A stretch of 64,000 bases of DNA from Trichomonas vaginalis G3 (GCF_026262505.1 NC_067204.1:7659797-7723796); one strand, 5' to 3'; shown: positions 32,423 through 43,280, counted from the stretch's first letter. Made by a program: numbers and translations. The notes: generated by a model not told the origin, from the sequence alone.

Positions 32423-35400
32423 TCAAGTTTTCGCAGGGTTTTTTGCAATATTAAATCTCTGCAAATCCATACATAAGTTCTTCAAAGCATTGATCTCTGT
32501 GGATATCTCTGGTTTTTCAAACGAGAATGAAATTGCGCCTTTTGCAATTGCCAAAGCGTTTTCTTCAACAAGATGAGGCTCATTCACATAAAATTGGAGA
32601 GCTCTAATATCACTTCTTACAGGGTTTTCATATTGAACCCTTTGATCGCTTGGTGCCTTAACAATTTCCCTAATTGCCTGGCCAACACTTACTAATTTCT
32701 CTTTGACCTCTTTAGTGTATGTAGTATCCCTTGTACAAAGGATTGCTCCAAACGACAACAAAGTGAAAGCAGTCTTCAATATGCCAACATCAATTTTTTC
32801 AGGTGAAGTGACCATTAATCTCATTTGGTCGTCAATTTTTGCAGCAGCTGTTTCAAAGATTTCGAATTTCTTGGATTCATTTGTCAAGTCATTTGCTAAG
32901 AGTGGTATTGCCTCTTCCAAGTTATTGTTCCTCAACAAGTTAAGAACAACTTCATGAAGAGGATCCGATGAATCCAAGAAATTCTCCAATTTGATGTCAT
33001 CTCCTGCGAATCCTCTCTTCAACAAGACATTCAACGATTCTAATGATGATTGCGCGTTTATCTGTTGGTTATCGCAATATAGATCGAAGAATGTTCTTGC
33101 TGTTGTACTTATTCTCAAAGCCAATTCAACGTTTCTTTTTGCATCAGCTCCGTAATAAGCGAAAGAAGATTCCATTGCTCCTTGGTACAAAGAAGTTGCT
33201 TCAATCATCGAGTCAGGGTATTCGATTGGTTTGAAGCATCTTCTGCTGTGTGAAAGAAGATACAAAGAGGCTGGTGATGACAAGAAAGAAGTGAAATGAT
33301 TCATCACTTCAAGAATGTCTTTCACAAGTTTTGTATCAACTTTCGCTCGATGTTCTTGAGAAAAGAATTTCTTCGAAACATCGAAAGAATCAATTTCAGA
33401 AACTAATGGTTGAAGCAAATTAGTCAATTGAGAAGTGAACAATGGATCGAAACATGCTGTCCTGTGTTTCTCAATTGCTTCAAGAAGACTCCTGTCGCCC
33501 ATTCCGCAAGCGATAAAACATCTTGCCAATGCAACAACAGAATTTTGTAAAGCTGTCATTACTGCATCACTCAATGCGTGTAATTCTTCAGCTTTATCGC
33601 CTTCGTAAGCGCCGAGCATCACGTATGCCAAGTTGGGAGTCATCGTGTCTCTCCTCTTGTAGATGTTCGATGCGACGGAGGCGAAAACAGGATCAATTAA
33701 CTGCGCGTTTCCGAGGAAATCGAAATCCTGCCATTCTTGGGTTAAAAACCTTTGTGTGTAAGAACGGACGTAATTGAGACACGACAAAGCATCGAAAGGT
33801 AACAATGTTTCGCTCGCAAGTATCGAACAAACTCTCGATATCGTTGCAACTTGGTGTTGGAATGATCCATTGCAGCCATGAATTAATTGGGAGGAAATTT
33901 GGGATCCGTTTAATTGTACAATCAGATCATCTGCTTCGGAAAGAGGTGCTAAACAATCCCTCGAAATTGTTCGCTTCAATAAATGACAGATTTGCTTGGA
34001 AATGCCAATATCTGCCACGCCCGTAATTATTGGATCAATTCTTCCTTTTCTTCTACGTTTTCCATTGAGAAGTCCGCCGTCGAAGGTGTCGTACGTCGCG
34101 TACTCTGAGCCGTCGTTCATGGAAATAGGAGATAACGTGCAGCGAGGAATTGAAAAAGTGGATTGAATCTGAGGTTTGACAAAATCGATTTTTGGAAGAG
34201 TAATGGCGAATTTGTTGGCAAAGCCTTCACCCCTGGTCGATTTGAACTCGAGAGGACTGACGGAATCATCAACTAAACCTTCAAGAGATGTCGTATTTGT
34301 TCTGTGTGTATTTCTTCGCTCTCTGCGCTTGCCTTTATTGGATTCTTCTGCTTCACGTCTCTTAAACTCGATTTGCTTCAAGTGGTTAAGGAAAATGACG
34401 ATGTAATCGTGAATTTGAATTGCTCTTGGGGAAGAAATTGAAAAGATGCAGACTTCTTCACTCTTTACGTCTTTAAAAATGGTAAAACTGATTGATCCTT
34501 CTTCAAGAAGCTTGAATTTACGAAGTAATTTGTATCGGATTGAAAAAATAACGTTGTAATCAGTTAAATCTTCCAAAAAGCGGATTTCCTTTTCAATGAA
34601 TGCAATGTAACCGTTATAATCACGTCCTTCATATGAAAAATTGCATGGATATATTGTTGCGCTGAAATAAATCCACATAATTGCTTTTTCGATGAATGTA
34701 TGCTTAGCTTCGACAACTCCGGAAGGAATGTTAGGGAAAACTGCTGCTAATTGTTTGTTGATTTTCTTTTCTTTAACTAAATAGGGTGGAAGGTATTTCT
34801 TGAGCTCACTTGATGAGCATTTCGTAATAAATTGCTGCGCTTCTTCTTTCTTACCGTTAAACTCAACTAAAATACTAAGGGCAGTTAAAGTAATATAATC
34901 GACAAATTTGAATGAAAAGTTTGGCTGGAAGAACTCTTGCTTGGCTTGAGCGTAGTTGAAGTGAATATCATTTTCATCCTCTAAATTCATGCATGAAGAA
35001 AACCAAAAACGTCGTAATAAATAAATATCTTTGATGAATGGTAAAAATTCGATAATGCATCTATTTGGAGCAAATGCTTCGCCCCTTGAGTTATTTATTT
35101 GATAAAGAGCATAAGCTTCAGAATTTTTAAGATGAAAAATTTCGTTACAAAGAATTTCAACCATTGATGATGCCGGCTCTTTAGCATCAAAGGAACGTAT
35201 GTTAATTCTCTTATCAGGACAGTGGACTTTTAAGAATTTAATTTGAGGAGGATAAACATAAAATCTGAAAACAGTTGTGTTAATGATATCTGTTAAGCAT
35301 TTCTTATCACTTGCGATTACAAAATCAACGGGACCACGCTGAACAAGAATGAATGAATCTTTTTCAAATTGTAGCTTTTGGCTGTGCTCTAAATAGTTCA

Positions 35401-35494
35401 GGATTTCTCCCACATTCAATGATTTGGGAATTTCTATTCGATATTCCTGTGGACTACCCGCGACTGATACTGTACAATCGAGGGTGTTTTTCAT
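32423..35494 (-). CDS. Talin-like FERM-domain protein
   Basis: 1,023 residues on the minus strand. Residues about 1-90 look like an F0 ubiquitin-like domain (DCTVSVAGSPQEYRIEIPKS). F1 follows (KFLKVHCPDKRINIRSF), then an F2 helical lobe (LLRRFWFSSCMNLEDENDIH, FNYAQAKQEFF, LKKYLPPYLVKEKKI) and an F3/PTB-like lobe (FIEKEIRFLEDLTDYNVIFS to SPRAIQIHDYIVIFLNHLKQ). A charged linker with LLNGKRRRKGRIDP comes next, and then about 500 residues of helical bundle resembling the talin rod. I see no clear I/LWEQ actin-binding end, and the protein is far shorter than animal talins (about 2,500). Talins couple membrane receptors to actin. In trichomonads such proteins are plausible in adhesion and amoeboid change. 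Confidence 0.85.
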   Translation of the reverse strand: MKNTLDCTVSVAGSPQEYRIEIPKSLNVGEILNYLEHSQKLQFEKDSFILVQRGPVDFVIASDKKCLTDIINTTVFRFYVYPPQIKFLKVHCPDKRINIRSFDAKEPASSMVEILCNEIFHLKNSEAYALYQINNSRGEAFAPNRCIIEFLPFIKDIYLLRRFWFSSCMNLEDENDIHFNYAQAKQEFFQPNFSFKFVDYITLTALSILVEFNGKKEEAQQFITKCSSSELKKYLPPYLVKEKKINKQLAAVFPNIPSGVVEAKHTFIEKAIMWIYFSATIYPCNFSYEGRDYNGYIAFIEKEIRFLEDLTDYNVIFSIRYKLLRKFKLLEEGSISFTIFKDVKSEEVCIFSISSPRAIQIHDYIVIFLNHLKQIEFKRREAEESNKGKRRERRNTHRTNTTSLEGLVDDSVSPLEFKSTRGEGFANKFAITLPKIDFVKPQIQSTFSIPRCTLSPISMNDGSEYATYDTFDGGLLNGKRRRKGRIDPIITGVADIGISKQICHLLKRTISRDCLAPLSEADDLIVQLNGSQISSQLIHGCNGSFQHQVATISRVCSILASETLLPFDALSCLNYVRSYTQRFLTQEWQDFDFLGNAQLIDPVFASVASNIYKRRDTMTPNLAYVMLGAYEGDKAEELHALSDAVMTALQNSVVALARCFIACGMGDRSLLEAIEKHRTACFDPLFTSQLTNLLQPLVSEIDSFDVSKKFFSQEHRAKVDTKLVKDILEVMNHFTSFLSSPASLYLLSHSRRCFKPIEYPDSMIEATSLYQGAMESSFAYYGADAKRNVELALRISTTARTFFDLYCDNQQINAQSSLESLNVLLKRGFAGDDIKLENFLDSSDPLHEVVLNLLRNNNLEEAIPLLANDLTNESKKFEIFETAAAKIDDQMRLMVTSPEKIDVGILKTAFTLLSFGAILCTRDTTYTKEVKEKLVSVGQAIREIVKAPSDQRVQYENPVRSDIRALQFYVNEPHLVEENALAIAKGAISFSFEKPEISTEINALKNLCMDLQRFNIAKNPAKT

Positions 35495-36242
35495 TGAATC
35501 TTTGTTTTTATGTCAATTTATTTGACATCTCTCCTTTTATTAAAATTTTATATTCATTAGGATGCGCACAGACTATCAAATAATTTTTATCGCGAAAAGT
35601 CTAATATTTTCAATAGATCGATCTTACGCCATTTTTCGTCAACAATAATTGGGCCTGATTTTGTGTCCGCCATTATAACAATAACCATATAGTAATGATA
35701 ATCAAATCAATGCTCGCGTATTTCAACAATTTTTAAAAAAATATTGAAAAATATACGTAGTTGGGATTGCGCCAAGCAATATTAAACTATCCATCGTGAT
35801 TGTATAAGATTTTAACTAGATTTAAAGTAATTTGAGCTAATCAATCAAATCAATTTTACGAGTATTGCTTTATTTCTTTTATTCATCGAAAAATAAATTC
35901 ATATTATCATGATAGGACTATTGGCAAGAGAATAAGAGATCAAAAAATGTCACTTTTTATTAAGATTTCGGTACTTTTATAAACACATTAGATAACATGA
36001 TTTGTATATAATTTTCACCATCCGAAATTTCTGCTCAAATTCAAATTCAATTTTTTTTCAACTTCAGAGGCTAAGATTTTTGTTGTAAACAGAAATTCAT
36101 CAAAAGTGACACCTCAGAAAAGCTAAAATATTGAATTTTTGGAACTTTTGATAGAGCACGTTTTTAAATATTAATTAAAGTAAATGTATATTTTGTAAAG
36201 ATTCTTTTTAATAAAAAAAATAAAATTTTGAAGAAGAACACA
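35495..36242. other. Intergenic before the fold-back element
   Basis: About 750 bp of AT-rich DNA. It contains the left half (36087-36111) of a 25 bp perfect inverted pair whose partner is at 37451-37475, outside the fold-back arms. Confidence 0.5.
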
Positions 36243-37310
36243 AAATCTTCTGAAAAATAATATCACATAAACTCATATTATTTTCTAATATATAACTATT
36301 TTATATAAAAATCAAATTCAATGATCTTAAAAGCGAAGGATAAACCTCAAAATTTACGAATATAATGAGTGGGAATATAATGCTTATCTATCATAAAACC
36401 ATATGAAATATCAATTTTTGCTTTACGCCTAATTTTTGACGACAATTAGCAAAAAATGTTAAATGTTAACACTCAGTCCATTTGAATATGAAAAATAAAA
36501 TTGACTTTGATTAAATGTTTTTATTTATCATGCAATTCTTCTTGGGACCAAAGATTTGAATAAAAGTTCAAAAAATAAGATAGCTTAAAAAATAATATAC
36601 GGTAGTGTTTACTAATAGATGAATAGTATATAAATTCTATTAAAATGGATTTGATCCAAAAAAATATAAAACCAAAAATAATTGTTATAATTTAAGGGTG
36701 CCCTATAGACGATAAACCACCCTCAGAAAAGCACTTTTAAGGCTATTATATTGAGAACTAGAATCGGGATAATCCATTCATTCGAGTTCTAATAAGGTTA
36801 ATTTTGTGATGTTTACATTATCGTTATAGGGCACCGTTAAATGAAGAAGTAATTTAAAACGATTTTATTTATGATCAAATTTTATATATTTTTTTGGATC
36901 AAATCCATTTTAATAGAATTTATATACTATTCATCTATTAGTAAACACTACCGTATATTATTTTTTAAGCTATCTTATTTTTTGAACTTTTATTCAAATC
37001 TTTGGTCCCAAGAAGAATTGCATGATAAATAAAAACATTTAATCAAAGTCAATTTTATTTTTCATATTCAAATGGACTGAGTGTTAACATTTAACATTTT
37101 TTGCTAATTGTCGTCAAAAATTAGGCGTAAAGCAAAAATTGATATTTCATATGGTTTTATGATAGATAAGCATTATATTCCCACTCATTATATTCGTAAA
37201 TTTTGAGGTTTATCCTTCGCTTTTAAGATCATTGAATTTGATTTTTATATAAAATAGTTATATATTAGAAAATAATATGAGTTTATGTGATATTATTTTT
37301 CAGAAGATTT
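36243..37310. mobile_element. 1,068 bp fold-back (palindromic) element
   Basis: Two arms of 426 bp each, 36243-36668 and 36885-37310, appear to be perfect inverse copies. They start AAATCTTCTGAAAAATAATA and end CAGAAGATTT. The 216 bp loop holds a separate small MITE. No coding capacity is present, and I see no clear target duplication next to the outer ends. Perfect arm identity suggests recent formation or ongoing gene conversion between the arms. Confidence 0.8.
36696..36836. mobile_element. 141 bp MITE flanked by TTAA
   Basis: The left end reads GGGTGCCCTATAGACGATAA. The right end, read inversely, starts CGGTGCCCTATAACGATAA, an imperfect TIR of about 17-19 bp. TTAA lies directly on both sides (36692-36695 and 36837-36840), as for piggyBac- or Kolobok-type insertions. 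The element sits in the loop of the fold-back element, so it is either nested there or was the seed of it. Confidence 0.7.
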
Positions 37311-38034
37311 CATTCTATATGCCTATGAAAAGTACTCTCAAAACTAACTTTTTCCTAATTATAATTAAATCTAGAATATTGTATTATGCTTAGTATTATT
37401 TCATTTTTCTCATTAAATTTAGAATTTACAAATGTCAAAAAATTGAGAGCTGTCACTTTTGATGAATTTCTGTTTATTACATTTTATTCTGTTTTTATTG
37501 GAAGAATAACATTCCTATTATAAATTGCAAGTTAACAACTAAAATCGTCGATCTGCTTAAAATATCAAAAAGTGGCGTCAAAAATTTTCTCACTGGGTTT
37601 TCGTCTATCAATCCCAGCTCATTATATACGCAACCAATCAAAAATCTGATATGGGAGTCCAAGGCTAACTTTTTGTTGTCTACCTAATAAAAGAGGAAGC
37701 AGCATTAGTGAGAATAATCGCAAATATTCAATTTAAATTATCTTTTTATTCTTAATTTAAAGTGCCAAAAAGAATAAAAAACCTATTCTAAGGCATGTTG
37801 TTATGTAAATGAGACTAGACATCATATTTTATGTTATGAAAAAAAATATTTAGAATTTTAGAACAAAATAAATAGAAAAAATAGCATAACTTATGGATGT
37901 GCGTATATTAAATTTAATAAATTAAGAGAAATTATTTTTGGCGCCAAAATTATTCGTTAACTCTCAAATTTTTCTGAGTCAATAAGCCGCCAAAAAAGTA
38001 TCATTTTGTTTCGTTAGAGAAAGATGAATTGTCC

Positions 38035-38133
38035 ATGTCATCCAATCGGGAACAAGGGGGATGGGGATTAGATGATAAAGAAGCAATTCATGCTCTCTAT
38101 CTGAAGCAATCAGACTTACCAGCAACAATGTGA
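38035..38133 (+). pseudogene. Protein-like fragment inside the MULE (left)
   Basis: A 32-codon ATG frame, MSSNREQGGWGLDDKEAIHA and onward to LPATM, with balanced codon use unlike the AT-rich surroundings. Together with the right-hand fragment it may be the remains of one captured or element-encoded gene split by the minisatellite. No family is recognised. Confidence 0.35.
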
Positions 38134-38938
38134 ATCAGTCTTTCACTGAATGAGTAGGTGTTGGAAGAACTGTTCTCTAAAGCGATACAGTTGCGCTACA
38201 TGTTCGTCAACTTGTCTAGAAATAAATATATCATTTGTTTTATACGTTTTTTCGTAATAAATCTATTTGTATTTGTTGTATTTGAGTATGAAGATAACAA
38301 AAACTACGGCATAAGACGCAGTACACTGGGCTTCGTTGCCATTTTATTTACCATGTTAAGAATAAACTTAACAGACAGGCTTTGTTTTCGACGAAGCCAT
38401 CTAAAATAACGTACATCTAAATAAAACTAAAAAACTGTAAAATTTCTTTATTTGATAGTATACTTCAAATTATGCACTATACCTTCTAGAATTCTATAAC
38501 ACTCTTTGCATATAATTTTTTTAAAAAAAAGTTATATCTCGACAAAAATATGATTTATCAATAGAGTATGTAAAATAAAACTCATTCGCAGTATTAAAAA
38601 ATCGTAAATCTTTCCAAAAAATTTTTGAATTACAAATTTTAAAACTTAAAACAACATTTTTTGAAGCGAAAAAACGAAATCTAATTTTTTTTTGGAAAAT
38701 TTAGAATAAATAGAGCTCTTTAACTCGTCGAATACAAATTGTTTTCAAGTTTTTTTCGACCGGAAATTGAACTTTTAGAGTTTATACAATAAGATTCACA
38801 TGAAAAAATACGGGTTTAACAAAGAAATCACCAATATAAAGGTTTTTTAGTAGAACGAGATTGATAAAAACTATAGTATGATAAAAAGACGATAATTTTT
38901 TTGGCGGGATAATTGAAGAATATGAATAATTCGAATTA

Positions 38939-41490
38939 CAGACATACTCTAGTCCGAAACTTACTATGGTTCGTGACTTATTTTTGACACAGAATAGCTG
39001 TAGACTAAGGCTTACTCTAGATCCAGACTTATTATACAATTAAATTTGCTTTTGGAATAAGACTTAATTTTAGTTACAAACTTATCTTAATATCAGACTT
39101 ATATTTAGAATCAGACTTACTTTAGTCTAGAACTTACATTTAGAATCAGACTTCCATTTCAAGTCAGACTTACTTTCGTCCGAGACTTACATTTCAAGTC
39201 AGACTTACTTTCGTCCGAGACTTACATTTCAAGTCATACTTACTTTCGTCCGAGACTAACATTTCAAGTCAGACTTACTTTCGTCCGAGACTTACATTTC
39301 AAGTCAGACTTACATTTCAAGTCAGACTTACTTTCGTCCGAGACTTACATTTCAAGTCAGACTTACTTTCGTCCGAGACTTACATTTCAAGTCAGACTTA
39401 CATTTCAAGTCAGACTTACTTTCGTCCGAGACTTACATTTCAAGTCAGACTTACTTTCGTCCGAGACTTACATTTCAAGTCAGACTTACTTTCGTCCGAG
39501 ACTTACATTTCAAGTCAGACTTACATTTCAAGTCAGACTTACTTTCGTCCGAGACTTACATTTCAAGTCAGACTTACTTTCGTCCGAGACTTACATTTCA
39601 AGTCAGACTTACATTTCAAGTCAGACTTACATTTCAAGTCAGACTTACTTTCGTCCGAGACTTACATTTCAAGTCAGACTTACTTTCGTCTGAGACTAAC
39701 ATTTCAAGTCAGACTTACATTTCAAGTCAGAATTACTTTCGTCCGAAACTTACATTTCAAGTCAGACTTACTTTCGTCCGAGACTTACATTTCAAGTCAG
39801 ACTTACTTTCGTCCGAGACTTACATTTCAAGTCAGACTTACTTTCGTCCGAGACTTACATTTCAAGTCATACTTACTTTCGTCCGAGACTAACATTTCAA
39901 GTCAGACTTACTTTCGTCCGAGACTTACATTTCAAGTCAGACTTACTTTCGTCCGAGACTTACATTTCAAGTCATACTTACTTTCGTCCGAGACTAACAT
40001 TTCAAGTCAGACTTACATTTCAAGTCAGACTTACTTTCGTCCGAGACTTACATTTCAAGTCAGACTTACTTTCGTCCGAGACTAACATTTCAAGTCAGAC
40101 TTACATTTCAAGTCAGACTTACATTTCAAGTCAGACTTACTTTCTTCCGAGACTAACATTTCAAGTCAGACTTACTTTCGTCTGAGACTAACATTTCAAG
40201 TCAGACTTACATTTCAAGTCAGACTTACTTTCGTCCGAGACTTACATTTCAAGTCAGACTTACTTTCGTCCGAGACTTACATTTCAAGTCAGACTTACAT
40301 TTCAAGTCAGACTTACTTTCGTCCGAGACTTACATTTCAAGTCAGACTTACATTTCAAGTCAGACTTACTTTCGTCCGAGACTTACATTTCAAGTCAGAC
40401 TTACTTTCGTCCGAGACTTACATTTCAAGTCAGACTTACATTTCAAGTCAGACTTACTTTCGTCCGAGACTTACATTTCAAGTCAGACTTACTTTCGTCC
40501 GAGACTAACATTTCAAGTCAGACTTACTTTCGTCCGAGACTTACATTTCAAGTCAGACTTACTTTCGTCCGAGACTTACATTTCAAGTCAGACTTACTTT
40601 CGTCCGAGACTTACATTTCAAGTCAGACTTACTTTCGTCCGAGACTTACATTTCAAGTCAGACTTACATTTCAAGTCAGACTTACTTTCGTCCGAGACTT
40701 ACATTTCAAGTCAGACTTACTTTCGTCCGAGACTAACATTTCAAGTCAGACTTACTTTCGTCCGAGACTTACATTTCAAGTCAGACTTACATTTCAAGTC
40801 AGACTTACTTTCTTCCGAGACTTACATTTCAAGTCAGACTTACTTTCGTCTGAGACTAACATTTCAAGTCAGACTTACATTTCAAGTCAGAATTACTTTC
40901 GTCCGAAACTTACATTTCAAGTCAGACTTACTTTCGTCCGAGACTTACATTTCAAGTCAGACTTACATTTCAAGTCAGACTTACTTTCGTCCGAGACTTA
41001 CATTTCAAGTCAGACTTACATTTCAAGTCAGACTTACATTTCAAGTCAGACTTACTTTCGTCCGAGACTAACATTTCAAGTCAGACTTACATTTCAAGTC
41101 AGACTTACATTTCAAGTCAGACTTACTTTCTTCCGAGACTAACATTTCAAGTCAGACTTACATTTCAAGTCAGACTTACTTTCGTCCGAGACTTACATTT
41201 CAAGTCAGACTTACTTTCGTCCGAGACTAACATTTCAAGTCAGACTTACATTTCAAGTCAGACTTACATTTCAAGTCAGACTTACTTTCTTCCGAGACTA
41301 ACATTTCAAGTCAGACTTACATTTCAAGTCAGACTTACATTTCAAGTCAGACTTACATTTCAAGTCAGACTTACATTTCAAGTCAGACTTACTTTCGTCC
41401 GAGACTTACATTTCAAGTCAGACTTACTTTCGTCCGAGACTTACATTTCAAGTCAGACTTACTTTCGTCCGAGACTTACATTTCAAGTCC
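38939..41490. repeat. Minisatellite of 17 and 18 bp units, about 2.4-2.5 kb
   Basis: Two alternating units, ACTTACATTTCAAGTCAG (18 bp) and ACTTACTTTCGTCCGAG (17 bp), are arranged irregularly in about 130 copies. The left end (38,939-39,120) holds diverged units (for example CAGACTTATATTTAGAAT), and the array becomes homogeneous to the right. This gradient is typical of expansion from one side by slippage or unequal exchange. Rare variants (TTCTTCCGAG, CTAACATTT, CATACTTAC) recur in blocks, showing higher-order duplication. Confidence 0.95.
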
Positions 41491-41492
41491 AA

Positions 41493-41585
41493 GGAAAAGA
41501 GACTATTGATGACTTACTTTCCATCTATGGTGCACAACAGCAGGGAGGGGATTGGTGGGTTTGGGGAAATTCGCTGAGGCACTAG
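41493..41585 (+). pseudogene. Protein-like fragment inside the MULE (right)
   Basis: Immediately after the last minisatellite unit, an open frame of 30 codons reads GKETIDDLLSIYGAQQQGGD and then a Trp-rich end WWVWGNSLRH before a TAG. The composition is clearly protein-like. It may be the C-terminal end of the gene whose N-terminal end is at 38035. Confidence 0.35.
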
Positions 41586-42128
41586 TGTCCGGATTGTTCG
41601 TCAAATAGGTTTCCTTTCCTATAAAGAAATGACACTTTTTTGGCGGCTTATTGACTCAGAAAAATTTGAGAGTTAACGAATAATTTTGGCGCCAAAAATA
41701 ATTTCTCTTAATTTATTAAATTTAATATACGCACATCCATAAGTTATGTTATTTTTTCTATTTATTTTGTTCTAAAATTCTAAATATTTTTTTTCATAAC
41801 ATAAAATATGATGTCTAGTCTCATTTACATAACAACATGCCTTAGAATAGGTTTTTTATTCTTTTTGGCACTTTAAATTAAGAATAAAAAGATAATTTAA
41901 ATTGAATATTTGCGATTATTCTCACTAATGCTGCTTCCTCTTTTATTAGGTAGACAACAAAAAGTTAGCCTTGGACTCCCATATCAGATTTTTGATTGGT
42001 TGCGTATATAATGAGCTGGGATTGATAGACGAAAACCCAGTGAGAAAATTTTTGACGCCTCAAAAAGTGCTGTTTTCATGACAGACTGGTTAAGGGTAAG
42101 GAGTTGTCTTATTCTTATATACGAAAAA

Positions 42129-42392
42129 AGGAGATTTGACAGAATGCCAAATCTCCTCAAAAAGTGACAGTTTACATGGCAAACAATTGCGAGCAATTTT
42201 TAGCCATTTTGGCTGAGAACTATGGTCTGCGAGGTACATAGATAGAATCAGTACCTCGCAGACTCTAGTTCTCTATATGGCGCCGAGAAATTTTGGTGAA
42301 ATGCGACGACATTTCACCAAAATTTTCTCGACGCCATAGGATGAATTGGAGAGTGTGAGATACTATTACATATAATAGTACTCACACCCTCC
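42129..42392. repeat. Run of six consecutive hairpins
   Basis: Six stems lie one after another: AGGAGATTTG/CAAATCTCCT (42129-42157), AATTGC/GCAATT (42185-42198), AGCC/GGCT (42202-42214), a 23 bp stem of GAGAACTATGGTCTGCGAGG type (42215-42273), a 28 bp stem around TATGGCGCCGAGAAATTTTG with a CGACGA loop (42276-42338), and GGAGAGTGTGAGATACTAT with its partner (42348-42392). Loops are short and stems nearly perfect. There is no ORF. It lies between the MULE and the Polinton-like region. Confidence 0.75.
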
Positions 42393-42695
42393 AAAACCTC
42401 GAAAATCTCAAAATTTCCTGCAATTATCATCAACTTTGCATAGCACAATCGGCCAAAAATTCATTCAATTGTCCTTCTTCTCAATATTTCTTAACTCTTT
42501 CGATTTCTTTCAAAATATCTTTCAATAATCTTTCAATGATAAATATTATACAAAAACGATTAGTATCAAACTTTTTTTGCATTTTAAAATATTTTATATT
42601 TCTGTTTTTATTTCAATTTTTATATTTTTATTTTCCTTTTTTTTAGATGAAACTTATTTGTTTACCAATATTAAAAAAAAAAAAAAAAAAAAAAA
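42393..42695. other. AT-rich spacer with poly(A) tract
   Basis: About 300 bp of low-complexity AT-rich DNA ending in an A run of nearly 30 (about 42,672-42,697), followed at once by a GC-rich block. No gene is seen. Confidence 0.5.
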
Positions 42696-42702
42696 AAGGT
42701 AG

Positions 42703-42737
42703 TGGGGCTTCCAGGGGCTGCGCCCCTTCTAGCCCCG
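42703..42737. repeat. GC-rich double mini-hairpin
   Basis: GGGGCTTCCAGGGGCTGCGC followed by CCCTTCTAGCCCCG forms nested stems. It resembles the GC-rich hairpins found in set B and stands out in AT-rich surroundings at the possible left end of the element. Confidence 0.6.
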
Positions 42738-42842
42738 AAGATGTTTAGTATAAATGAAGTTTTTATTCGGAAAATTGTTAGTCTTCTTGGTCGAAAACAT
42801 TATATAATGTTTCACTTTTCACAAATTATATATGTTTTCATG

Positions 42843-43260
42843 TTTTGTCAAGACTCTTCTTCGTAAATGTTTGTCAAGACTTCTTCTTCGTAAATGTTTT
42901 GTCAAGACTTCTTCGTAAATGTTTTGTCAAGACTTCTTCGTAAATGTTTTGTCAAGACTTCTTCGTAAATGTTTTGTCAAGACTTCTTCTTCGTAAATGT
43001 TTTGTCAAGACTTCTTCGTAAATGTTTTGTCAAGACTTCTTCTTCGTAAATGTTTTGTCAAGACTTCTTCGTAAATGTTTTGTCAAGACTTCTTCTTCGT
43101 AAATGTTTGTTCAAGACTTCTTTCGTAAATGTTTTGTCAAGACTTCTTCGTAAATGTTTTGTCAAGACTTCTTCTTCGTAAATGTTTTGTCAAGACTTCT
43201 TCGTAAATGTTTTGTCAAGACTTCTTCTTCGTAAATGTTTTGTCAAGACTTCTTCGTAAA
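42843..43260. repeat. Minisatellite of about 25 bp units, about 16 copies
   Basis: Unit ATGTTTTGTCAAGACTTCTT followed by CGTAA, with a variant that carries an extra TCT or CTT. The inverse unit (TTACGAAGAAGT..TGACAAA) recurs at 43,800-43,910, 60,640-60,765 and 62,540-62,580, so the family is shared between set A and set B. The array is bracketed by similar segments at 42,818-42,855 and 44,028-44,066 (TATATGTTTTCATGTTTTGT). Confidence 0.9.
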
Positions 43261-43280
43261 ATCAGACAAAAATAATGTTT

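Larger units (their letters stand above)
36087..37475. repeat. Outer 25 bp inverted pair enclosing the fold-back element
   Basis: The sequence at 36087-36111 (core AGAAATTCATCAAAAGTGAC) is the exact inverse of that at 37451-37475. The DNA between each copy and the fold-back arms (about 130-140 bp per side) is not inverted, so this looks like an older palindrome that has partly decayed, or the TIR of a larger host element into which the fold-back inserted. Confidence 0.6.
37574..42059. mobile_element. 4,486 bp Mutator-like (MULE) non-autonomous element
   Basis: The terminal inverted repeats are 433 bp (37574-38006 and 41627-42059), start GGCGTCAAAAATTTTCTCAC and are nearly identical. They are flanked by a perfect 9 bp target duplication, TCAAAAAGT (37565-37573 and 42060-42068). 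Long TIRs plus a 9 bp duplication are the signature of Mutator-like elements, which are known in T. vaginalis. There is no transposase. The interior has two short protein-like fragments just inside the TIRs and a 2.4 kb minisatellite between them. Confidence 0.88.

Noticed and set aside
38158-38409. 83-codon frame inside the MULE
   Set aside because: It opens with TTG, has AT-driven hydrophobic composition, and shows no motif. Not supported as a gene or a transposase relic.
39061-41490. Possible CRISPR array
   Set aside because: The units are contiguous 17/18 bp repeats without unique spacers, in a eukaryotic transposon. A minisatellite explains everything.
39061-41490. Repeated GTAAGT 5'-splice-like hexamer on the minus strand of each minisatellite unit
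   Set aside because: The trichomonad 5' splice site is GTAYGT-type with an extended branch/3' motif that I do not see here. The hexamer is a by-product of the unit sequence.
42672-42697. Poly(A) tract as the tail of a retroposed (LINE/SINE) copy
   Set aside because: No target duplication or retroposon body is found upstream, and A runs are common in this AT-rich DNA.
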